Shown here: positions 1 to 11,249 of the stretch, one piece after another
How the letters are laid out: each line of letters opens with the position of its first letter
Position numbering within the stretch: the first letter of the stretch is position 1
From: Psilocybe azurescens
Lineage: Eukaryota > Basidiomycota > Agaricomycetes > Agaricales > Agrocybaceae
NCBI GenBank assembly: GCA_023853785.1
Contig: JAJIRX010000512.1
Coordinates: forward strand, 62,001 to 126,000
DNA length: 64,000 nt
Reading direction: 5' to 3'
Translations under genes and position numbers: made by a program
Notes under the pieces: generated by a model
Told to the model about the DNA's origin: nothing
The model's input: the letters and a program-made list of their open reading frames with translations, nothing else
The model's database searches: none

Positions 1-683
1 CTTCAGTTCTTGTTCTATCTCCGCAAAAGTTTGCACATGTACACAGATGGACTATCCCATTAAGAATATGCAAAAAAACCGAGTCTCGAGGCTACTGCAT
101 GGTAGAACTGAGAAGTGCTAATTTGATTACAGTAAATAGGTCAAAGTAACCGGATATTATCCCAGATCTGGGTAGATCAGGCGACCCATTAACCCGCACA
201 TTCTGGAGTAAAATTCACATACGGCAGGCCATTAGCCATCCAAAATTATGGACCTGAGGATATACTTCCTGGAATGCAAAGTTAGAAAAAGCATTTCTGT
301 GTTTACCAAGAGTGACCAACGTGATGATTTTTAAGGATCCGCCTCTTGACATGCAAACATGAACATTTTGATGTGACTTTCTGTTTCAATCATTTCAATC
401 TCCTGACTTTTTCAAAAATAAATTTGATATTCGAATAGGGGAAAAATCCTACATCCTTTAACCAAGTTTGAGGGCGAGAGAGCCAGTGGTTGTGTAGGAA
501 TACGTCAAATACACAAAAAAGCTTCAAACTCCTGGAAAGGGATAGTATGCAAATCTCAATCATCACTCTTCTTTCCCTCTCTGGAACTGCCCGACCAACG
601 TAATGTAATGTCATATTCCAACCCCTCCCAAATGTGTGGGTGCCCTCTCGGCCCATTTGCCCGATGCCACGTGATATACAATA
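1..683. other. No gene recognised
   Basis: AT-rich DNA with only short chance reading frames. No coding exon, repeat or RNA gene could be supported on either strand. Confidence 0.4.
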
Positions 684-685
684 TA

Positions 686-1036
686 AGGTAGAGGAAATCC
701 ATACTCATCGGCTGTCAGGTGATGTGATGTTCTGTGACAAACGACTTAGCAATGCATGTGCCGGCGCCACTCTTTGTGCTGTTACGATGTTTTCAATAAA
801 ATCACGTGGCACAAATTATCTTGCAACTTTGCCTTTGTAAATCATACAACTAATACTATAACCTAAAATTACAAAAATGAAACTAAAAAATGTTAGAATC
901 TCTAATTAAAACATTTTGTTGATTTTATATTTTTCAAATACCAAGTCAAATAGTTATTGTATGAATTTGAGTCATTCTGTCACCTTTTATCACACCTGGT
1001 CATGTGACAGCCGATGAGTATGGATTTCCTCTACCT
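686..1036. mobile_element. Tc1/mariner-like MITE, 351 bp
   Basis: A 32-bp exact terminal inverted repeat begins AGGTAGAGGAAATCC at 686-717 and returns inverted at 1005-1036. Both ends are flanked by TA (684-685 and 1037-1038), the target duplication typical of Tc1/mariner elements. The interior is AT-rich and non-coding, so this is a non-autonomous element. The inverted repeat and the TA flanks are seen directly; the family is inferred. Confidence 0.7.
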
Positions 1037-1038
1037 TA

Positions 1039-1762
1039 ACTCGTGAACTTTTTTTTTTGGGAACTGGGGTTTTCAAATCCACTGTAGCATTCAACGTCGA
1101 TCTCTTTCGTTATTATCTTGGTCGGTTGCGCTGATCCTCATTCTTTCCCGTTTTTCTCAGCTTCTTATGCATATTCACCCCGGTATGTTGCATTGGGCAC
1201 CCCCTTAACTTCCCACCCCACCCGACTGCTGGGTAGCTAGTAGACACTCTGCAGGGGGTTTACATACAGCTCAGCGGTCTTTCCCTCCCGCCTCTCCTAT
1301 GCTATTTCCGTACCTCTCACAACACTCACTTGCAATTTGCAGAGAAAACCCAGCACACTCTTCATTCAAAAGACCCTGCTTTTGATTTCGAGACCAACAT
1401 CTTTCGTAGCATAGAGCGCATCGCCTATGCAGCGTATCGACTTCGGACAAGGAAGACTGGGCGCCGCTCACATCGTTGAGCGCCCTCGCCTACGTCGACC
1501 GGCCATCCTCACCCCTCGATACCACCCCACAACTCACAAACACTCAGCCTATATTGATCATGCCAGTAGCATCTGGGGCCACTGCATCGCCCTGTCTCGA
1601 CGGAAGCAAAGAGGAAGGCAAGGAAGCGGGAGTCGTCGCATCGAAATCGAAAGAAGAAGAGAGAAGCAGCACCAATGTACCATCCCAACCCCATTCGCAC
1701 CAGTAAACATGTCCAAAACGCCAAACCAGCGCATTCTACCCTTCAGGCCGAAGACTTCCCAA
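1039..1762. other. Upstream region of the oxygenase gene, unresolved
   Basis: Contains C/T-rich stretches (about 1200-1420) like fungal promoters or leaders, and two overlapping plus-strand frames (1427-1765 and 1476-1706) rich in S, K, E and R. These may hold 5' exons of the oxygenase gene at 1764-2884, but no exon could be joined with confidence. A GRPKKK-like AT-hook motif lies at about 1780-1797 in a different frame from the next exon. Confidence 0.35.
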
Positions 1763-1763
1763 T

Positions 1764-2884
1764 AGCATCCACTGGCTACATTGGCCGGCCGAAAAAGAAA
1801 TTCGTGCAGGCATTATGAGCTCGACGAACTTGTGGGGCCTGCCTCGGAGCTCAACTTCATGCTGATAAAATGGGATGGAATGTAGGTTATTAAACGTGTA
1901 TTTTTTCATACTCTAATGGACAGTTGCATAGGGTTTCAATGCCTTTGGTAGATAACAAGCAACGTGTGGTTGGCATCTGCGCTGGTGTGCCAGATAAGGA
2001 CAACACATGGTCCGAGGTTCATCACCACGCCGCAGAGCTCCTGGAATCTGCTCGTCCCCATCTATCGTTCAACAGGAAAGACAAGAAGCACCGATGGGGA
2101 AATTTTTCAGCCCTCAGTGTTGGCATCTCCCATGGCGGTGGGCAGCCATATCCCAAGACTTTGCGCCAAGACGCCAGAAATGAACCGATTCTCGAGGAAT
2201 TGATGAAGGATAAAGTGTTTGAGCGGATATCAGGCTTTGCAACCGGTGAGCCCTTTCTCCTTGACACATAGACAGCCCTCTAAAGCATAGATGTGCCTGA
2301 CAGGTGCATTTGCCGAGTGGGCACCTCGTCTCTACAGCTACCAGAGCGACTACCTTTCGAGGCTGATTGCCCATGACCAGAAGCTTCGCAGAACCAATTG
2401 CCATCCCAACCCTAAAGAGAAAGAACTGTGTCGTAATTGGCCATGGACACCCTGGGCAGCTGCCACGTTCAATTTTGGCCCCCAAACCGTATGCTTCCAG
2501 CATGCCGATACTGGAAACCTTGCCTTTGGCTGGTGTGCAATCACTGCTTTGGGGAATTACGACCACACCAAAGGAGGTCACCTGGTTCTGTGGGATCTTG
2601 GACTGGTCATCGAGTTTCCTCCGGGCTCGACGATTCTTATCCCCTCCTCCGCCATCCATCACTCCAACATTCGTATCCAGCCTGGAGAACGGCGGTATAG
2701 CTTTACTCAATTCAGCGCAGGTGGTATTTTTAGATGGGTGGACCATGACTTCCAGAAGGTGGACGATTACAAGGGCTCACTCGGCCCTGAAGATGTAGAT
2801 GTAGATGAGGTCCGCGGTAAGCTATCTGATCAACTTTCCTTTGGCATTTCCTTGCATTCGACTATAGAGGAGCTTAGGTCTTAG
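1764..2884 (+). CDS. TET/JBP-like 2-oxoglutarate/Fe(II) oxygenase (fungal)
   Basis: Three exons join in frame: up to 1881, 1932-2245 and 2304-2884. The introns are 1882-1931 and 2246-2303, both GT-AG. The last exon carries the double-stranded beta-helix core: the H-x-D iron site in FQHADTGN, then GGHLVLWDLG, a distal histidine in SSAIHHSN, and the 2-oxoglutarate arginine in PGERRYSFTQFSAGG. This arrangement matches the fungal JBP1/TET oxygenase family, enzymes thought to oxidise 5-methylcytosine in nuclear DNA and often dispersed with KDZ transposons. The protein ends with the usual STIEEL stretch. The 5' end is uncertain: the first exon may be frame-broken or preceded by unrecognised exons. 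The family call is firm; activity is not known. Confidence 0.72.
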
Positions 2885-3311
2885 GGTGCCGTTGAAAAGT
2901 CAATGCTGTTTAGATCTTTGTGCAAAAATACCAACAACCGCTGTATTATTTCACTACCCACGTCGCTTACAATTAAATATGTTGATTCACCAAGATTTTA
3001 GGGGGAGACCCGGAAGGTGCTCATAGGCTACTATTACATGCCTGAGGCCCTATGTAAAGATGTAAACTGTTGTGATCACAAGGTGGCTTTTTTGATAATA
3101 AATTCCTCCAGTCCAGAATGACGTGGCCGTCTCTTGACCATATCAGCGCATTGGTAAAAAGCATAGGTGGAGGGCATAACGAGCCAGGTATCAGAGGAGG
3201 GAGGAAAGTCATTAGCTAGTCCTGGAGTTCGGGCGGTTGTGCCATGGAAACAAGACATAGCAATGTAAGCGACCTCAGCCTGTAAAAAGAAATGAATGAG
3301 GAAGAACACGC
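2885..3311. other. No gene recognised
   Basis: Short spacer between the oxygenase gene and the outer edge of the element A LTR. Nothing beyond chance frames was found. Confidence 0.4.
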
Positions 3312-4750
3312 TGAGAGTTTAGTGCGGGGTGTCTTTGTAATTGCCCAATACACACAACGCCCAATCAAATATATATATTGATCAGTTCGATCTAGGAGGG
3401 TAATCTTTAAGGCTTATTACAATTACAATAGCTAGTTTTAGCAAAGTACAAGAGTGAGCACTAATAGCGGGGTAACCTGTTAGACAGTCGAGTACACACA
3501 AAGCACTGAAATATCAAGGGTGATCTCTCACGGCGAGGGTGATCACCAAATATCAAGGGTGATTGCTTGCAGTAAGGGTGATCACCAATATCAAGGGGAT
3601 CGCTTTTGGGGGGCGTGTGTAAGCGGGGCACTTATAAGATTGCTTTGTTATTCTTGTAAAACCCAAAACCAAAGTATAAAACACCGTATGTGATCGCCCA
3701 TATTATAATGTAGTAGATCCTTAGTTCTATAAGCAACTGGGCATACTAGTCCACAGTCCTTGGTTACTATAGGCAATATACTGCACAGTCAGATTTCTCT
3801 GACAGTCTTCCCTAGTTCTATGAGCAATCGTTAGCCGAGTATAGGGTTCCAATCCATACTTAACAATCCCCATGGAAGTCTTACTATAGGCAACCTCCTG
3901 AACAGTCGGATTTTTCTGACAGTCGTCCCTATTTACTATGAGCAATTGCTAGCCGTATAGGGTTCTAACCCGTACTTAACAATTCCCAGGGCAGTCCACG
4001 GATGACTTATAGAAAAGCCTGCTTATCAAGTCTAATAGACCTGACGTTGAATATAACAATGGCCATCGCTCACCAAACCAGGTAGCATCTAATTGCTTAA
4101 GGTGAACTGTAGTGTTCGATTTCTTATCACACAAATTGCTAGTCCTCGAAGTATTAACGCTTAAATTCTTATTCAGAGCAGATTCTGATATCAAATCAGG
4201 GGTGTATAATATTTGGCTCCTATTCTAAGATATATGGCTGTTTATATAGACTAAATAGATACTTTGGCTTATGATAATTGAAAGAGACTGAGAGAGATGG
4301 AAGGAAATGGGACGCGTGCTGCCTAGCCTTTGCTGCACCAATTATAAAGTGGAAGTACTAGTTTGCCTGTGATACGGAGCTTATTTGAAGATAACATCGT
4401 TGTACATGCGGCAGCGCCCTCCTTGGGTAGCGATCTCCCGACTTATTTTATCAGATGGCTCGCGAAGAAGGCATGTCAGGACTAGATTGCTTAGGGGTAT
4501 ATTTCCTAGGGAACCTTACAAAGGTTCCCAAGCACAATTTATGTTCGTTTAGGACCTCCTGTAACAGCAGGTACCCTTATCACGAGGCAAGTTACCTCTA
4601 GTATCGAGTGGTGATCGCTGACTGGGTGATCCCTCACTCGCGTCGGCTGCATTGGAAATCACAAGTATTATGGTTGGATCTACAGGTAACGGTTGCAAAA
4701 ATAAGGGCCTCTGGGTCTCACTATGAATTATAAGCTCAGACTGGTTTACA
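3312..4750 (-). repeat. 3' LTR of element A
   Basis: 1439 bp, beginning TGTAAACC and ending CTCA when read on the minus strand (TG...CA ends). It matches the 5' LTR of element B across most of its length. As in element B, it contains a roughly 118-bp tandem duplication (about 3740-3990) built from the recurring elements GACTGTCAGAGAAATCC and CTTAACAAT. The minus-strand polypurine stretch GGGGGGAGATGAAAAGG abuts it at 4751. Confidence 0.85.
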
Positions 4751-5127
4751 CCTTTTCATCTCCCCCCAACTAAAGGATGACTGTCCTCAGTCGATTGCCC
4801 ACTTGGGTTCATTATTATTTTAGTCTATCCGAAGATACACTCCTTTCTGATTGCCAAGCACGGTTACTTACAAGTTAGATTCACTTCCATCAGAGTTTGC
4901 TTTGTTTCAGTGAGAGAGCATCTGCAGAGTTAGGAAGCGATCGCCCGTGCTGAGTTATCTCATCCAGCGATCCCCTTCAAATATCCGCGATCGCCGTGGT
5001 TTTCGTTAATAGCTGCGTCTACAATTGGATACGCAGATCACCGTCTCATTAACGGACTTCTTTGGGCGTCAATTTAACTTTAGCCTTTCGGGCGCTTCTC
5101 GATCATCACTGCCGACACCTTTTTCTG

Positions 5128-5135
5128 CATAAAAG
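5128..5135 (+). promoter_or_regulatory. TATA-like box of antisense gene X (element A)
   Basis: CATAAAAG lies about 85 bp before the ATG at 5220, inside the block CATAAAAGCTGGGG that is conserved in element B at 29942-29929. The leader around it is also similar between A and B, which suggests a retained promoter. Confidence 0.5.
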
Positions 5136-5219
5136 CTGGGGTGTTCTCCTGGTTTTATCGCTCGCCTACTCCCCGCTTGTTCACTTGCACTGCTTTTTAT
5201 CCCTTTGTCTTTTCCCTAT

Positions 5220-7018
5220 ATGGCTCCTCCTCAAGAAACCTTGCGTCACCTTCAAAAAGCGTGGGACCTCGCCCATGCTGCGCCTTTTGTTGAGGATCGT
5301 TTGACCCATGATGAGGCTCGAGGGTTGATCAAGCAGATGCAGAACCACTTAGTAAGTGATTTTTTGGCGATTTACAACAGTGTTTTTCATTTCTTTTAAT
5401 TCGCTCTGTAGTCCAACCACCTGTCGCAATATGATGGTGCTGAGTTCGAAGAATCGGCGTTCTCCCATCGTGTGCGGCGTACGCTGGACAACGCATCTTT
5501 TATTTGTCAGTGCCCGGTCGTCCGCATTTCACTTGTACAATCCATACTTTCTCCGCGGCCCTTTCACTCCAGTAAGTCTCGTTTACTGTTTTCCTACTCA
5601 AGGAATCACTCATCGTCCTTAGGATAATACCATTCCATGGGAGGTGAAAGACCTCGCTTCCGCCGCTGGAGTCTCTGTTGCGCCATCCATCGTGCCTGTT
5701 GTCAGACCTGCGCAGGCGATCCCCCCCGCCGCCATCCACCTGGATGTCAGTAAACGACGACCCAAAGGCAGGGGGGAAAGGCGCGAGCGCCTACGCGGCC
5801 TTCTCCATCAGCTTCTTCCCGACATCGCTGGCTGACAGTCGACCGAGTCCTCGCCCTCAAGATTTGATGGAGGTCATTGCGCGTGATGAGGCCAGTCGTT
5901 CGCCCGTTGCTTCAACACCGGTTGCTGGCCCCGCTGGCGCTTCGCCATTCTCCTTCTCCCATTCCCATCGTCGTCCCTGCGCTTGTCGACGCACGAGACT
6001 GCTCGAACTCAACGAGGAGCGAACTCGTCCTCTTATGATCGGAAGAAGTCTTTAGCGCTCGCCGCCCTTCAGGCAAACCCTGGCGTTCCTGTCTTACGAG
6101 GGAGCGAAGTCCTGACAATCCGCCGATCACCAGGCAAGAGCTAGAGGGTCTGGGCGATCATCAATCTGTAGTAAGTCTTTCGACCTTATAGACTGGTTCA
6201 TTTTATTGACGTCAGTTTCACTTCAGCCTCTTATGGTCTGTGCACAGTGCGTTTTATCCAAAAATCCGGCTGCTTGTTCTTATCGCGGGCCTGGCGAATG
6301 CTGCGGGCCTTGTCAGCGTCCGAAAACAAATCCGTGTTCATTTCGTTCACCACCGGTCACCCAAGCACGGCTCTATAATCGCTATGCTCAAATGGGAGCG
6401 CTCTCCATCAATGGTAGGTTTCTTTCTTACAGCCTGACGGATTACTCAACCATCCATTCAGCTGTCCGCGTTCTTTGTCAAGACATTCAAGAGGCGCGAG
6501 ACCTTGAAGCCATGGCGATCGACCAGGCCACTCGCCTCCAGCTTCGTACTATTTCATTGGAGTTTCGCCTTTTCGAAACAATTCAGTCGATCGCTCGTAA
6601 TTCCTCGAGCGAGGAGGGCATCTTGTCCGCTTTCTTCGATGGTCAGGAATCACTCAACCGGGCGGTTGCCGGATTCCCTCTATTTGACATCGACGAAAAC
6701 TTCAAAACTGGCGATCTTCCCTCTCCCAAGTTATCCGAGCTCCTTCGCGCAATCCCTCCCCATCACCTTGAACGCTTCCCTCAACTTTTCCAATATCTCC
6801 GTGAGCATGGGTTATTGGACGAGGCTGGCCGCCTGTCTGAAGCCTCTCCAGCCGACCACCCTATGCTTGATCCAGAGGCCGAGAAAGCTACCAGCGGTGA
6901 GGCATCCAGCGAAGACTCCACCGAGTCTGGGTCCTCCGACAGTGAAGAGGGGGAGTTCGTCCGGGGACGAGGGATCGCCAGAAAATGTTCGCCCTACTGC
7001 GACGAAGGAGTCCTCTAG
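5220..7018 (+). pseudogene. Antisense cargo gene X, copy A (Cys-cluster nuclear protein)
   Basis: Transcribed opposite to gag-pol of its host element. Five exons: 5220-5351, 5412-5571, 5623-6170, 6227-6413 and 6462-7018. All four introns are GT-AG, 48-60 nt, at the same positions as in copy B. Exon 1 encodes a helical start with LRHLQKAWDLAH and FVEDRLTHDEA. Exon 3 is Pro/Ser/Arg-rich. Exon 4 has a cysteine cluster (about CX2CX8CX8CX2CX7C), near the Zn2Cys6 pattern. Exon 5 is helical (HHLERFPQLFQYL) and ends in an acidic Ser/Asp/Glu tail after DHPMLDPEAE. The layout suggests a nuclear DNA-binding or regulatory protein, but that is inference. Exon 2 has a net 2-base loss against copy B, and exon 3 is open only in segments, so this copy is broken. 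Confidence 0.6.
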
Positions 7019-7087
7019 CTCCAGCTCAGACGACTCTTCCGACGAGTCTGAGGGCGATCGCCCCCCTTCAAAAAAAGTGCGGCTTAC

Positions 7088-7565
7088 ATGATAGTTTTAT
7101 TTTTGCTGCTTTTCGCCCTTCCTTTGTTGGGGCTTTATTGTTCTATACGGCAGTACATATCTTTCTTGTGCATGTTTAACTTCACTATTTCACTACTTAG
7201 GATATTTGTAGGGTTTCTTCCTAGAGTAGTTACAGCATCTCATAATTCTTTTGTAATGAAACCTTTTTCTTGGTCAGGCGAAGGCTGCTTTAAGAAATTA
7301 GTTTACATTAAATCTTTCTCATTTGATCAATATTATATTTTTCCTTGCAGAAGCATCAGTCCTGACTACTGTTACTTTTTACCAATTGCTAAATTGCTTT
7401 CAAAACAGCTAGAGAATCGCTATTTTATATGCCCTCTACCCACGCTGGCGATCGCTCTTTCTGGGTTCTCTATCCATGTGGTGATCACCTTGCATGAAGA
7501 TCGCTACGCATGGTGATCGCTCTCACCACAACCATAGGTCACAAACCCCCAGTTGTGTAGGGATC
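7088..7565 (+). other. Conserved 3' region of antisense gene X (copy A)
   Basis: Non-coding DNA after gene X that is collinear with the reverse strand of element B (about 27880-27480). Both hold CATAATTCTTTTGTAATGAA and the later CCTCTACCCACG stretch. The conservation probably reflects shared descent of the whole antisense block. The 142-codon open frame here is not preserved in B. Confidence 0.55.
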
Positions 7566-7679
7566 TCCAGGCAGTGCTTAAATAAGTAATCAACCACATT
7601 TGACCACCAGTGATTGCTGTTAGTTGTCTCTCAGGGTGATCCCCCAGGAGAACTGTAAGGGTTAGGTGAGCTACAAGTC

Positions 7680-7830
7680 ACGGATGTGACAGTTGTCCCA
7701 CCCGTCCTGCACCTGGATGAAGAGAGGATTGCCTTTGATTGTATTCCCCACACAGCGCAGTGCTATTAGTGCACACTGATTGAGTGTTATTACTTGGATG
7801 AGGACATGGCATTCCCACTTATTATGCCAT
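7680..7830 (+). pseudogene. Antisense gene Y remnant (element A), first exon only
   Basis: Matches the first exon of gene Y of element B (27373 downward). Shared residues include the VVPP start, EERIA, IP and YYLDE. The start codon is ACG where B has ATG, and there is an in-frame TAG. After about 7830 the similarity jumps to the integrase end of pol, so a deletion removed the rest. This shows that both gypsy elements once carried gene X followed by gene Y. Confidence 0.6.
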
Positions 7831-7899
7831 CAAAGTTCAATAAAGACATCTTTCGCCGTCCTGGTCATCGCTTTTACAGGCGGTCGCCTTCACAGGTCT

Positions 7900-8765
7900 T
7901 AAGATGTAACTGACGTTTTTCTAAAGCCTGAGCGCAGAAAGTGACTAAGGCTTCATCGGTCAGTACCCATATGGGAGGTTTGACTAGCTATGTTGCTTCC
8001 TTGACATCTAATGGAAGCACGGGGTTCGCCCCGGTGACCATGAAATATGGCGAACGCCCCTAACCTCCGATATAGTCATACGATCCGCCCATGTAATATA
8101 TAAGAAGAACCAGAACCGCTTGTGTACGTTGGCGGCTCCTAACATCTTGTATATTACTTGGCGAACATTCCGGTGTGGTAGTCATACCACGCCATTAGCT
8201 TCTGCGAATTATACGGAGAGGTCTTAATGCTGGTAATTCCGTACTTCTCAGTCAACCAATTGGCAGCCGCTACAAACATTGGCCCGTTATCTGTTATAAG
8301 CTCTGCTATACAAGCCCATCTGCAAATGATGTCTTCCCAAATCCATTGGCCTATAGTCCTAGCCTTTTCCGAGCTGTAGGGGTCATCCCTTCATCCAAGA
8401 TGTAAGAGAATCCCTTCCATGTACTATATGGCGGCAATTATTAGATGCTGTGCTCATTTCCATACATTCGGCATTTAAGGTCTGAAATATTGAAGGGGTA
8501 TGCATGATAACCGGTTTAATTCTTATCAGAGCCTTTTGTCGTTCTTGACATAAGTGACAAGTTTTAACAAACCGATTAATATCCTTCTCCATTTCTGGCT
8601 ACCAGAATCGTTGTACCAATAGCTGAGCTGTTGCATAGGCTACTCTATGGCTAACATGATCATGGGCTGCGGTAATCGTGTACAGTCGTTTGTCTTTAGA
8701 CACCGCTAATCTATGTGTAGCGCCCGAGTTCCTTAGATATAAGCGCCCTTCAAACATGATGAATC
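7900..8765 (-). pseudogene. Integrase remnant of element A
   Basis: Minus-strand match to the integrase of element B. The zinc-binding CHLCQERQK segment lies at about 8540-8566, followed by the first catalytic region (now HTPSIFQTLNAEC, with Glu where B has Asp). The rest runs through several frames with stops. The C-terminal GPY/F-like part is lost at the junction with the gene Y remnant near 7900. Confidence 0.75.
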
Positions 8766-8962
8766 GCCCTAACTCATTGTAGGAATTGCATATGTTGCTT
8801 CTTATCCAAACCTTTCAGTTTTAAGCCGTGGCCCTTATGCCACTGGATCCCCCGTTATAATTGGCTATCCTGCTGTTTCCCTTTTGGCGATCGCTGCTCT
8901 TCTGGGTAAGGCATCACCCGAATTTCTGTCCCGTCAGGTAAGGTTGGAGTAGATACTAGTTG

Positions 8963-9790
8963 TTAAACATAGCCCTGTCTTTCAGGGCCTAGTTCATCAA
9001 CCCTAGATTGCAGATAAAGTTCAAGCTGCTTCTGCTCCACTAGTCTCCTTTTATCAGCTTCCGCCAACTCCATTAAGAAGCTGTCGGCAAATCTAACTAT
9101 CCCGTCAAACTCTGGTTCTTGTTCTATCTCTTGCTTAATGTCTAATATCCTTATCCGACCTTTCTTCCTTCGCAAGTCCTTGGTTTTCGCTGCGCTCTAG
9201 TGATTGCTCGGTTGGAGATCTCCCTTGACGATCTCCCAGCTCCTCAAGCACGAATACAGCTCTCTTATCAATTTCCGATACAAAATCTTCTACTGATAAA
9301 GGGGTGGATCGCTAGAGTTGGCTAGTTCTATCACAGGTGGGCCCCAGTGTTCTTCATCCGGGCACTCTCTAGGGGGCTCAGGATTATCAAATGGCTGGCG
9401 AGGTCTCCTGGACAAACCATCTGGACCGAAGATTTTCCCAGCAATGTGTCTGATAAAGAAATGGAAGAGACCTATCTCCTCTATCCACCGATTAGTAGTA
9501 GCATTAGGCATAGCATCAGGGTTAATCAGAATTCCCCCTATATATTTTGCATCTGTTTCTAGATTTCTGACACCTATCAGCCAGTGGCGATTGGCCTCTA
9601 AAGCGCTTTTTAAGCTGTAGAGTTCCCTTTTAGGTTGAGAGTATCTGGCATCATGCTCATGCAGTGTAATAGACCTGAACTTCACAAAGTAACGTTTCTT
9701 AGGGCTCTTAGTATCTTCTTGGTAGACATAGTAGCCTATAGCAATGTACAAGGCCTCAACTGCTATTACAATAACCTCATGCTTGTTTAC
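8963..9790 (-). pseudogene. RNase H and linker remnant of element A
   Basis: Two minus-strand frames: 9751-9290 holds the RNase H-like domain (AIGYYVYQED, YSQPKRELYSLKSALEANRHW, ETDAKYIGG, GPDGLSRRPRQP), and 9175-8963 holds the linker before integrase. In the linker the sequence CTTCTTA occurs once, giving the empty site for the 206-bp insertion in element B. At about 9785 the RNase H start is fused directly to the RT fingers, with about 830 bp missing compared with B. Confidence 0.8.
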
Positions 9791-11100
9791 AACCGTAAAC
9801 CATTTCGACCTAAAGAACGAGTTTGATGGCTCATAAATTCCTGATACCTGTTTATATTTAATAATCCTATGGACTTCATTATACAGTCCAGGTAGTATTG
9901 GGATATTATTATAAGCCCAAGACTTGTGCTCTACCGTAGAAATTCTGACAGACAGAAAGAGGTCTTCTCAAAATTGACCCCTTTCATCATCATTTCGGGC
10001 GAACACCTCATTTTTCTGCATCATAATATGATGTACTAGTTTTCTTTCTTCAAGCCATAATAAATATCCTTTATAAACTTTGTTGAACACTGCTTGCCTT
10101 TCTGCCGGTGTATTGCCCAGTCGGTTCAAGTCAGGGAGGGTATGGGTTTAGGAGAGACATATCTTTTAAGGGATTGTCCATAATATTCCACACTACCCTG
10201 CACTACTCCGGTAACTCTGTATATACTGGTTTTACATTTAAGGCTACAAGATTACATCCCTTTCCCTGTAAGACGGTCGCAGCTGAAGGTGATCGCTCTG
10301 ATTGCCGATCGCTCACTTCATTACCCTCGGATAACTGACGCAGGTACGTCTCTACTTTTCTTTTATCGCTAAGTTCTACTTTTTTCTCCCATGCATTGGG
10401 ATAGAAAGGCATTCCTAACTCTTTCCGGGGCGAAACCTCCGTCAGATTCCAGGAAAGTCCCCCTACTGAGATACTCTAAGTCGCTTCATCCAATTCAAAC
10501 ACCACCGCTGCCGTGGCTTCAGCCATAGACGCAATTTGTGAGCCTGAATCTAAAATGGTTTCTTCTTGGAAGACCCCATTAATCTTGGGGAAAATTACAC
10601 TAAAATGACTCAACTCCTAAGTCAGAAAGGATTCTTTGTGTTCTTTGGGTATGGCACTGTCATTACTCAGAGAAAATTGAAGCTAGGGATCCGATGCAAC
10701 TTTCCAAGCAGGCTCCATCGGGTCATCAGTTCTTATGCGCTGGCCATTAGGAAAACCGCTACCGGGGGTTTATCCGCAGTTAAACCCATCTCTATCTCTT
10801 TAGGAAACAAAGGAAAAGCTTTGTTCAACTGTTTCTGGGTGGGCGATTCCTCGTGCTCAATTTCTTCTAGTAACACGGGTTTTCTAACTCTAGTTAAGCT
10901 CTTTCACTTTTTCTTTTCGAATGACTGAATAAATACGCTAGTACCACTTGGTCGGACCGCCCGTTGTTAAAGGTGGAGCGTTTATATACGGAAGCTCAGG
11001 CGTGCTAACTTTAGTAGTACTCTCGGACTCCGATACAGGCATTCCCTTTTCAGGTAAATACGTGGGTATACGCGCTTTCTTTTTATTTTTAGGCGGGGAA
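9790..11100 (-). pseudogene. Protease and RT N-terminal remnant of element A
   Basis: Collinear with element B 18590-20400 on the minus strand, with many stops and frameshifts. It includes the protease region around 10540-10570 (ILDSGSQI-like, broken), the ELSDKRKVETYL segment at about 10350-10385 and the beginning of RT up to the WFTVV region. The YxDD-bearing palm is absent. Confidence 0.75.
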
Positions 11101-11249
11101 ACCCCTTTTCACTGGTAACTGTATCTCTGTCTCCTCTTCACTTGACTCGCTTTCTTCTACTGGTTCCTTAAATTGTACTTCTTTTTGTTTATTTTTCAAT
11201 TGGTTTTCCGTGGCTTTAGCAGATCTGGTAGTCATAATAGGCCGTCGAC

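Noticed and set aside
7088..7516. 142-codon hydrophobic frame after gene X as a membrane protein
   Set aside because: The collinear region in element B is similar in DNA but has no matching open frame, so it is more likely untranslated sequence.
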